Part shown: in pieces, positions 9,017 through 17,088 of the stretch
Position numbering within the stretch: position 1 is the stretch's first letter
How the letters are laid out: each line of letters opens with the position of its first letter
Source of the DNA: Anaeromyxobacter dehalogenans
GTDB lineage: Bacteria > UBP6 > JAFGXH01
Reading direction: 5' to 3'
Assembly (NCBI GenBank): GCA_020718465.1
Contig: DYRY01000010.1
Location: 1 to 33,016 of the forward strand
DNA: 33,016 nucleotides
Program-made: the position numbers and the translations under genes
Notes under the pieces: generated by a model
What the model was told of the DNA's origin: nothing
Seen by the model: only the letters and a program-made list of their open reading frames with translations
Databases searched by the model: none

Positions 9017-10762
9017 ATGAAAATACAGACACTAACACTAGCAAAACTTCAATTTAAACAGGGTCATCTTGATAAAGCTCAAGAGATTTTAGATGTTTTA
9101 GTGGAAACACCAGAGACAATAAAGTTAAGAGAACAAATCAATGAGGCTCTGTTTATTCAAAAGCTATCCTCATATACAGAGAGTATTAAAGAGAGAGCTC
9201 TATTTTTAAACAAAGCTTTAGCAAAAATAAAAGAGTCTAAACAGAGTTTTAAAAGTGATATTGAAAAAAAACACTCATTTAATGATCTCTATTTTGATTG
9301 TGATATCTCTCTTGAGAGAAAGTATAAACCGTCTCAAAAACTTCAACAGATTTATAATATGTTAGAGCAGTGTAGACGATTTGAGCCTAAAAAGAGAGAT
9401 AAAAGTGCAACTTTTGAAGATATATCTCTTAATTTATCTGTAGAGATTTCTTGGGGTTATATTTTTGAACACTCTGATGGTGAAAAAATTGAGGTAGATT
9501 CATCTGAAATTGCTGTTGTTGAGGAATCTAAAGAGGTTTTTGTCTCTGCAAAACCTCTATTAGAGCAACTTTTAGGGAATATATCTCAAAAAAGGGATAG
9601 AAAAATACAAAATATAGCATCTTTTGATGACATCTCAATTGATTTTACATTTGATATATCAAAAGTTTTTGAGGTTGATAAAAAATCTGATTTAACTGAT
9701 GAGACTATTTTTGTAACTGAAAGTAATAATTTGATTTTAGAAGAAACTACTGCTTTTGATTCTGAAGTTTTTACTAACAGTGTTTCTTTTGAACCACAAC
9801 AGAGTGAGAGTATAGCCTCTTTTTCAGAATTTGAATTAAATGAAACTCTATCAGATTTAACTGATTTATCAAATAAAATAGAGTCTGATATTGAAGATTC
9901 AGTTGAAAATGTTAATTTAAAGGTTGCAGATTGCTCTCATAATAAAATCATGTTTTTATCAAAACTTGCAGACTCTTTTTCAAAAAAAGATACTCAAATT
10001 TTTAAACCAAAATATTTGGCATCTTTTGATGACATCTCAATTGATTTTACACTTGATATATCAAAAGTTTTTGAGGTTGATAAAAAATCTGATTTAACTG
10101 ATGAGACTATTTTTGTAACTGAAAGTAATAATTTGATTTTAGAAGAAACTACTGCTTTTGATTCTGAAGTTTTTACTAACAGTGTTTCTTTTGAACCACA
10201 ACAGAGTGAGAGTATAGCCTCTTTTTCAGAATTTGAATTAAATGAAACTCTATCAGATTTAACTGATTTATCAAATAAAATAGAGTCTGATATTGAAGAT
10301 TCAGTTGAAAATGTTAATTTAAAGGTTGCAGATTGCTCTCATAATAAAATCATGTTTTTATCAAAACTTGCAGACTCTTTTTCAAAAAAAGATACTCAAA
10401 TTTTTAAACCAAAATATTTGGCATCTTTTGATGACATCTCAATTGATTTTACACTTGATATATCAAAAGTTTTTGAGGTTGATAAAAAATCTGAAGATTT
10501 ATTTTTAGATACCAAAACCACATCAAAAATTGATGAACTTCAGAATTTAATCAAGTTTATTCAAGAGGATAAAAAAAGGGAGAGAAAACATGGTGAAAAC
10601 CTATTTTCTGATATCTCATTGAGTATTGAATTAGAGGTTTCAAGAGAGTACTCTACCCCAATTATCTCTGTTAAGAGAAGCAGAATTGATAGAAAAATAG
10701 AGGTTTTAAACTCATTACTAAAAAAAATAGATGATTATAAACATCAGAAAGGGACAAAATGA
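9017..10762 (+). CDS. Repeat-containing protein: short N-terminal TPR-like helical region plus six FxDIS-type motifs in acidic linkers; function unknown
   Basis: Single open frame with 12-nt gap from the upstream gene and ATGA overlap with the downstream gene. N-terminus MKIQTLTLAKLQFKQGHLDKAQEILDVLVETPE looks TPR-like. Contains tandem 402-bp repeats. Confidence 0.85.
   Translation: MKIQTLTLAKLQFKQGHLDKAQEILDVLVETPETIKLREQINEALFIQKLSSYTESIKERALFLNKALAKIKESKQSFKSDIEKKHSFNDLYFDCDISLERKYKPSQKLQQIYNMLEQCRRFEPKKRDKSATFEDISLNLSVEISWGYIFEHSDGEKIEVDSSEIAVVEESKEVFVSAKPLLEQLLGNISQKRDRKIQNIASFDDISIDFTFDISKVFEVDKKSDLTDETIFVTESNNLILEETTAFDSEVFTNSVSFEPQQSESIASFSEFELNETLSDLTDLSNKIESDIEDSVENVNLKVADCSHNKIMFLSKLADSFSKKDTQIFKPKYLASFDDISIDFTLDISKVFEVDKKSDLTDETIFVTESNNLILEETTAFDSEVFTNSVSFEPQQSESIASFSEFELNETLSDLTDLSNKIESDIEDSVENVNLKVADCSHNKIMFLSKLADSFSKKDTQIFKPKYLASFDDISIDFTLDISKVFEVDKKSEDLFLDTKTTSKIDELQNLIKFIQEDKKRERKHGENLFSDISLSIELEVSREYSTPIISVKRSRIDRKIEVLNSLLKKIDDYKHQKGTK
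9617..10494 (+). repeat. In-frame tandem direct repeat, 402-bp unit: copy 1 9617-10018, copy 2 10019-10420, partial third copy 10421-10494
   Basis: Direct comparison: copies 1 and 2 differ at one noticed base (TTT Phe vs CTT Leu in FTFDIS/FTLDIS). The third copy matches for 74 bp and then diverges after GATAAAAAATCTGA. Confidence 0.97.
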
Positions 10763-11109
10763 TTTTTGAAAAATACTTCTCTGAGATATTCTCTGAATGC
10801 AGTGGCACAAAGGGAATTGCGATTATGGGTAAAGATGGGATTGCTGTTGAACAACAGTCATCAGACCAGTTTTTTGAGGAGCTTTTGATAGAGTTTTCCG
10901 ATGTTACAACAAAGGCTATCTCTATTTTTGACTCAAGAGGTGAACTGACTAAACAGCAGATTTTTTTAACAGAGAAAAATCTCCTTTTTGTTGAGAGTTT
11001 ATCAGATTACTACTCTTTATTTGTTTTAGCTGATAGCTCTGTTAATATTGGAAAACTCCGTTTTGTAGTTAGAAAAAAAGCACCATGGATAAAAAAAGAG
11101 CTTCAATAA
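10759..11109 (+). CDS. Roadblock/LC7 domain protein
   Basis: ~116 aa; GTKGIAIMGKDGIAVEQQSS ... NLLFVESLSDYYSLFVLADSSVNIGKLRFVVRK is the Roadblock/LC7 (MglB-like) pattern. Confidence 0.75.
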   Translation: MIFEKYFSEIFSECSGTKGIAIMGKDGIAVEQQSSDQFFEELLIEFSDVTTKAISIFDSRGELTKQQIFLTEKNLLFVESLSDYYSLFVLADSSVNIGKLRFVVRKKAPWIKKELQ

Positions 11110-11618
11110 TCCTTATAGAGGGACCTAATTTAAATTTAATAGATTTAAGACCAAAAATATATCAATCAAAAAACTCAAATAGTGAGATTTTTCAAAAAAT
11201 AGAGCAGTTTTTTGAGCTTATCTATTTTCAATCAAATTATGAAGGGGAGTTTGTTGATATTTTACAACTTATTGAAATTAATAATATTCAAAATATTTCA
11301 GAAAACTCTAATTTTTTAGAAAAAATAGATAAATCTGAAAAAATTTTAGGTTTTCTGAAAAAAATAGAGAAAAAAAATATTGCTGGAGTTATTATTAATC
11401 CAGCAGCATTAACACACTACTCAATAGCTCTTTCAGATGCTTTAGAGATTTTAACTCTTCCAAAAGTTGAAGTTCATCTTACCAATATTTATAAAAGAGA
11501 GGAGTTTCGACACAAATCAGTAACAGCTAAAAATGTTGACTTTGTTATATCTGGTGCTGGAAATTTTGGCTACTATCTTGCAGCAGAGTATATTTATAAT
11601 CTAATTCCAATATGTTAA
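11085..11618 (+). CDS. aroQ: Type II 3-dehydroquinate dehydratase, divergent
   Basis: GPNLNL, FQSNYEGEFVD, INPAALTHYSIALSDAL, VEVHLTNIYKREEFRHKS. Carries an extra segment between EGEFVD and INPAA. Overlaps the Roadblock gene by 25 nt. Confidence 0.88.
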   Translation: MDKKRASIILIEGPNLNLIDLRPKIYQSKNSNSEIFQKIEQFFELIYFQSNYEGEFVDILQLIEINNIQNISENSNFLEKIDKSEKILGFLKKIEKKNIAGVIINPAALTHYSIALSDALEILTLPKVEVHLTNIYKREEFRHKSVTAKNVDFVISGAGNFGYYLAAEYIYNLIPIC

Positions 11619-11676
11619 TAGTAATCTAGCCATTTTTTTTTTTAAACAAAATAACAAAAAAGTTAATTAGACTAAT

Positions 11677-12291
11677 TTATAGGTTCATTTCATATATGTT
11701 TTTAGGTGAGTATGCTGTATATCTATAGGCATTTACATAGTTTCTAAATGTTTGCCTTAAAAATAACTCTTTTTGCTTCTCTTCCTCTTGTTTTAGAATT
11801 TTTACCCGTTTTTCAAGATATTTAAATGAGTCTCGAAAATGTGTTAATGCTCCATCAGAAAGGAAGTATGAATCATCTCTAAAATAGATAAAACTCTGAA
11901 TCAAATCCCCCTTTCTAAAGCCAGAGGAGTCAGATAGTAAAACTAAATAGCTGTTTTTGGGATTAAGAAAATCTTCAATAAAAATATTATCATCTGTTAT
12001 TTTTTTTATTTTAAAAATAGATAAAATTCTATTTTTAAAAATATTAAAAGCAGATTCCAATATCTCTCCATTTCTAAAAAGCATCTCTACAATTGTACTA
12101 TCATTATTTAAAGGAATAGTTAATATATACTCAAAATAGTAAAGATAGAGAGTTTTATGCATTGGGTCAATCTCTGTTATTGTAATATGAGTTTGATAAA
12201 ACCTCTCTTGAAGTTGAAGAATTATTTTTGTATATTTCTCTTGTGAAAGAGCATCTTCAATTTGATGAAGATCGCTATGATAGTTATCCAT
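11677..12291 (-). CDS. Hypothetical protein
   Basis: 204-aa ORF in a coding-dense region with ATG start; no recognised domain. Confidence 0.6.
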   Translation of the reverse strand: MDNYHSDLHQIEDALSQEKYTKIILQLQERFYQTHITITEIDPMHKTLYLYYFEYILTIPLNNDSTIVEMLFRNGEILESAFNIFKNRILSIFKIKKITDDNIFIEDFLNPKNSYLVLLSDSSGFRKGDLIQSFIYFRDDSYFLSDGALTHFRDSFKYLEKRVKILKQEEEKQKELFLRQTFRNYVNAYRYTAYSPKNIYEMNL

Positions 12292-12359
12292 TAAACTCTT
12301 CTCTTAATAGTTAAAAATAAACATAAATAACCCATTACTATAAATGGAGAGAAATTATA

Positions 12360-14603
12360 TCAAACAGTTCTTCTAAAATCAACATATAAAATTCCTGGAA
12401 TTTTTGTGATTTTTGCTTTTATTTTTTTTAACATCTCTATATCAGATACAAGAATTGTTAACATAATTCCAACTGTATTTGATTCTGTCTCTTTTGAGGA
12501 TGTTATTGACTCAATATTAAGCTCCATTTTAGATATCACTTTTGTGATTTCAGATAAAAGTCCAACCTTATTCGAACCATGAATATCTATTATTATTGGT
12601 CTAAAAGCCCCTTCATTTTGCCAAAAGGCAGGAACAACTCTTTCTAAGTCGAAATTTTCAACATTTACACAGTTTTTTTTATGAATTGTAACACCAACTC
12701 CAATAGAGATGTAACCAATAATAGCTTCATTTGGAATAGGATTACAACATTTTGCAAATCGAATCATTATATTCTCAAGACCATCAATAATAACTCCAGA
12801 TTTTGAATCAGATGCTTTTTTTGAGAATTTTTTTAAAAAACGGGCAAAACGAGTCTCTTCCTCTTGTTCTCTCTTTTTAAGAAGAGCATCTTTACTTTCT
12901 GGAATTAACTTCTCAAGAATCTCTTTAACATCAAGTTTTCCATAACCAATTGCAATTGCAATTCCTGTTAAATTTGCATATCTTGTTGTTTTTGCTCTCT
13001 CTTCAAGAGAGTTATCTTTTATAAGTTTATTAAAGTTTAAGCCAAATTTTGAACACTCTTTTTCAAGAACAGATAATCCAAGCTGTTTTGCTTGATCTCT
13101 CTCCTCTTGATTTACAATAGAGGCAATTTTTGAACGTGCTCTAGATGTTACAACAAACTCCAACCACTCTGCTTTTGGTTTTTGATTAGAGCTCTTTGTA
13201 ATACTTACAACCTGCCCAGATTTTAACTTTTGCCTTAATGGGGCAATTGAGCCATTAATTGTAGCTCCACTACACTGATTTCCTAAATTTGTATGTATTG
13301 CATATGCAAAGTCTAAAACTGTTGCTCCCTCAGGAAGAATAATAACATCTCCTCCAGGTGTAAAAACATATATCTCTCTATTAACAATCTCATCAGATAT
13401 ATCTGATTCAATATCTCTATTTTGATTATTAAAACTTTTATCTAAATCACTTGGATTTTTTTCTTGATTCTCAATCTCCTCTTGAATCCAATGTTTGACT
13501 ATTTTTTTTAAGGTATTAATTTGTGTTTGTTCTTTTGTTTCGGCCGATTTTTTAGCTTTATATGCCCAATGAGCAGCAAAACCATTCTCTGCAATAAGAT
13601 GCATCTCCTCTGTTCTAATCTGAATTTCAATCACTTTTCCTGTTTTTGAAACAACAGCTGTATGAAGTGATTGATAGTTATTTGATTTTGGCATAGAGAT
13701 ATAATCTTTAAATCTTCCTGGAATTGCTTTATAAAAAGAGTGTATCTCACCTAAAACAAGATAGCAATCCTCTTTTTTTGTTGTTATAACTCTAAAAGCA
13801 GTTATATCATAAAGCTCATTAAATTGTTTGTTGGCTCTAACCATTTTTTCATAGATAGAGTAGATATGCTTTGCTCTACCATCAACTCTTCCTTTTAGAG
13901 AGAGAGTTTCTAAAATATTTTTAAGTTCTGATATGGTTTCTGATATAAAAGTATCTCTTTGCTCTTTTTTTTCATCAAGAAAATTAGCTATTTTTCTATA
14001 GTTTTCAAAATCAAGAAATTTGAAAGCCAAATCCTCAAGTTCCGATTTTATTTTATAAAGACCCAATTTATGAGCAATTGGAGCATATAATTCTTTTGTT
14101 TCAAGAGCTTTCTGTAGTTGTTTATCTTTTGGAAGATATTTAAGTGTTCTCATATTATGAACTCTATCTGCAAGTTTCAAAAATAGAATTCTCATATCAT
14201 CAAGTGTTGATATTTGAATCATTTTTCTAAATCCTGCAGCTCTGCTTTCATCTTTTGATTGATATGATGTTTTTGAAAGAGTTGTAAATCCATCAACAAT
14301 TTTGGCAATCTCTAAACCAAACTCTTTCTCTAAAAACTCTCTCTCAATTGTTGAATCATACTCCATAACATCATGAAGATATGCTGCTCCAATAGTTGCC
14401 CAATCTAAACGAAGCTCTTTTGCCACAATTAGTGCAATTTCTACAGAGTGAATAAAAAAAGAGTCTCCATTTAAACGAAGATGCTCTTTATGAACTTTTT
14501 TTGAAAACTCAATACATCTCTCTATAACATTCCAATCAGTTTCTGATGAGTGTGAAAGAAGTGCTTTCTTTGTCTCTTCAATATAAATAGAAACATCAAT
14601 CAT
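12360..14603 (-). CDS. RelA/SpoT family (p)ppGpp synthetase/hydrolase
   Basis: HD domain (HSVEIALIVAKELRLDWATIGAAYLHDVMEYDS; LADRVHNMRTLKYLP), synthetase domain (GRAKHIYSIYEKM, PGRFKDYISMPKSNNYQSLHT, EIQIRTEEMHLIAENGFAAHWAYK), TGS (VFTPGGDVIILPEGATVLDFAYAIHTNLG), CC/zinc-finger-type (FAKCCNPIPNEAIIGYIS) and C-terminal ACT. ATG 14603 (MIDVSIYIEETKK) preferred over the ORF start 14636. Confidence 0.95.
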   Translation of the reverse strand: MIDVSIYIEETKKALLSHSSETDWNVIERCIEFSKKVHKEHLRLNGDSFFIHSVEIALIVAKELRLDWATIGAAYLHDVMEYDSTIEREFLEKEFGLEIAKIVDGFTTLSKTSYQSKDESRAAGFRKMIQISTLDDMRILFLKLADRVHNMRTLKYLPKDKQLQKALETKELYAPIAHKLGLYKIKSELEDLAFKFLDFENYRKIANFLDEKKEQRDTFISETISELKNILETLSLKGRVDGRAKHIYSIYEKMVRANKQFNELYDITAFRVITTKKEDCYLVLGEIHSFYKAIPGRFKDYISMPKSNNYQSLHTAVVSKTGKVIEIQIRTEEMHLIAENGFAAHWAYKAKKSAETKEQTQINTLKKIVKHWIQEEIENQEKNPSDLDKSFNNQNRDIESDISDEIVNREIYVFTPGGDVIILPEGATVLDFAYAIHTNLGNQCSGATINGSIAPLRQKLKSGQVVSITKSSNQKPKAEWLEFVVTSRARSKIASIVNQEERDQAKQLGLSVLEKECSKFGLNFNKLIKDNSLEERAKTTRYANLTGIAIAIGYGKLDVKEILEKLIPESKDALLKKREQEEETRFARFLKKFSKKASDSKSGVIIDGLENIMIRFAKCCNPIPNEAIIGYISIGVGVTIHKKNCVNVENFDLERVVPAFWQNEGAFRPIIIDIHGSNKVGLLSEITKVISKMELNIESITSSKETESNTVGIMLTILVSDIEMLKKIKAKITKIPGILYVDFRRTV

Positions 14604-14889
14604 ATAACTACCAAAATCAAAACACCAAAATACCATATTTTAGAAATAGAATCAACCTATTAAAAAATAGCTACCTACTTGATGAAATTCATAAATTAAA
14701 ATCTCACTTAATCTTAATAAAATAATATAAAACTTTTTTTTACTAATAATTAATAAAAAAAATTGTTTTTAGTTATCGTTATTTTATATATTAGCAAAGA
14801 GTGAGTTTTGATTATAATATAAAAACTCTAAATTATTTTTACTGTAATATTTTATTAAATATATACTTTAATAGAATAAAAAGGATTTT

Positions 14890-17088
14890 ATGATATTTAT
14901 AATCTATCTATTTTCAATACTAAATATAGATCAATCTTTTCAAAAAGAGCTTTTAGAGACACCATTTGATAGAGAGATTATTTTTCAGCTTGATAATCAA
15001 AAACTAGATAACTCAATAAACTGTCCTTTAGCTATTTTCTATTATGAAAATAATATGTTAGATAAAGCAGAAAAATCACTCAATAGTTGTAAAAAAATAG
15101 GTGGAAAAAAAATTGAGTGGAGTGAGTTTATTCTTTTAAAAACATTATTTTACCAAAGAAAAACCTCCATTTTATGGGCAATATCAAAATTTATTGAGAA
15201 ATATCCTAACTCTATTTTTTTGGAGGAGATTGATAAAATAAAACAGAGGACTCTTTTTAGAGCAGAAAAATATACTTCATTTTTTGATGATAAAAATCTC
15301 TCTCTCTCACAAAAAAGAGTTCTTAATTACATGAAAGTCTATCAAAACTATAACCTATCATCTAAAAAGTTTTTCCCTTCATTAATGCTTTTAGAGTATA
15401 AAGAGTTTTTATCACAATTTCAGACTGATGAGTTAAAAAAAAATCAACCTGAAAATCTAATTGAAGAATTAAATGAGAGTGATTCAAATAGTTTTGGTTA
15501 TCGATTGTCACTTTTAAGAAGATTTAATCGAGAGCTTTTTTTAGAATCTATAAAAACATTAAAAGATAAATATAGTGATGAAAATGGGAGTTTAAAAAAA
15601 GGTGATATTAGAGTTCATCTTATTATACAGGAGTATTTATCATTAAAAGGGGATAAAAAAGAGATTTTTAAAATACAGGAGAGTTTTTTAGATGAAGCTT
15701 TAGCATTAACTGATTTAACAGAGAGTGAAAAATTTGATATATTGTATCAAAAGGCTCTTCTATATCATAAATATAAACTTAATTCAAAACGAGTTGAGAA
15801 TTATGATAAAATATTAGAACTCTCAATAGTTCCTAAAAACAAAATAAGTTACTATAAATTTAGAAAAGGTGTCTATCAAATTGAGGATGGATTGATTGAT
15901 GATGGTCTTAAAACTTTATACTTACTAATTGATGAGATTCCAAAATGGTACACAGAGTATCCAAGAGCTTTATGGCTTATTTTTCAAAATGAGAAAAATA
16001 AAGAGAAAAAAGAGGAGATTATTGAGAAGATGAGAAAAACTTCATCTTTAAAAAATAGTGCAAACTTCTACTCATCTGATGATAAGTCAGATGAGTATTT
16101 TAAAAATATAAAAGAGACTCTTTATGCAAGAATATTTTTAAAAGATAATCTAACTACCTCACCAAAAAAATGGGAAGAGTATAGTAAATATCAGAAAGTT
16201 ACCCCTCCAGAGTATCCCTCTTTCTCTAAAAACTATATTGGAGCTCAACTTTTTAAACTTTTACCAGATGTTTTAGAGATTGAGATGATTAAAGAGGGTT
16301 TCTATATGGGATTTTACACTCCAATTGAGGAGATTATGATATCTCTTTATCAAAAATTTTATAGAGTTTTATATAAAGATAAGGAGAAAAATCTAACAGA
16401 GGAGGAGATTGAGTTAAAGTCTAAAATAAAACCAATAAAGGATAAAATTTTTATACAATTTTTAAACTACTTTATCTCAACTAAAAATTATCACTACATA
16501 TATCTACTCCTTAATAGACATTTTTTATATTTTAAAAAAGATGAGAAATCAATATATAATAAAATGTTTCATCCATTAGCATATTTTGATGAGATTGATA
16601 AATTTTCAAAAGAGTTTGATGTAAATCCACTTATAGTTCTCTCAATAATGGAGACGGAGTCTATTTTTCATCCAGAGGTTGTCTCTTCAGCAGGTGCAAT
16701 AGGATTAATGCAGATAATGCCTCAAACAGGTAAAAAAATAGCAGAATCATTAAAAATTGATAGTTATGACCTTTTTAATCCTGATGATAATATAAGATTT
16801 GGGGTATATTATATTTCACAACTACTAAAAAGATTTAAACATCAAATTCCCTTTGCCTCTGCATCCTATAATGGTGGTCCACATAATATGAGTTTATGGT
16901 TAAAAAAACATAAAGATAAAAAACTATCTCTTATTGAGATGGTTGACCAAATTGAGTTTGCAGAGTCAAGAAATTATGCACATAAAATAGTTAGACTTTT
17001 ATCAACCTACTCAAATCTCTATTTACAACAAAAAATAACAGTTCCAATGGAAGTAGATTATGAAGAAAAGAAATCCATTTCTTATTAA
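14890..17088 (+). CDS. Soluble lytic murein transglycosylase-like protein (SLT domain)
   Basis: C-terminal FDVNPLIVLSIMETESIFHPEVVSSAGAIGLMQIMPQTGKKIAESL...NIRFGVYYISQLL...ASASYNGGPHNMSLWL matches the Slt70-type catalytic domain. N-terminal helical repeat region. Confidence 0.9.
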   Translation: MIFIIYLFSILNIDQSFQKELLETPFDREIIFQLDNQKLDNSINCPLAIFYYENNMLDKAEKSLNSCKKIGGKKIEWSEFILLKTLFYQRKTSILWAISKFIEKYPNSIFLEEIDKIKQRTLFRAEKYTSFFDDKNLSLSQKRVLNYMKVYQNYNLSSKKFFPSLMLLEYKEFLSQFQTDELKKNQPENLIEELNESDSNSFGYRLSLLRRFNRELFLESIKTLKDKYSDENGSLKKGDIRVHLIIQEYLSLKGDKKEIFKIQESFLDEALALTDLTESEKFDILYQKALLYHKYKLNSKRVENYDKILELSIVPKNKISYYKFRKGVYQIEDGLIDDGLKTLYLLIDEIPKWYTEYPRALWLIFQNEKNKEKKEEIIEKMRKTSSLKNSANFYSSDDKSDEYFKNIKETLYARIFLKDNLTTSPKKWEEYSKYQKVTPPEYPSFSKNYIGAQLFKLLPDVLEIEMIKEGFYMGFYTPIEEIMISLYQKFYRVLYKDKEKNLTEEEIELKSKIKPIKDKIFIQFLNYFISTKNYHYIYLLLNRHFLYFKKDEKSIYNKMFHPLAYFDEIDKFSKEFDVNPLIVLSIMETESIFHPEVVSSAGAIGLMQIMPQTGKKIAESLKIDSYDLFNPDDNIRFGVYYISQLLKRFKHQIPFASASYNGGPHNMSLWLKKHKDKKLSLIEMVDQIEFAESRNYAHKIVRLLSTYSNLYLQQKITVPMEVDYEEKKSISY

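Noticed and set aside
9617-10494. CRISPR-like array
   Set aside because: Repeat units are 402 bp, contiguous and in frame with a coding gene, with no spacers; this is a protein-coding tandem repeat.
10326-10508. 60-aa ORF out of frame within the tandem repeat gene
   Set aside because: Overlaps the repeat protein in another frame; created by the AT-rich sequence.
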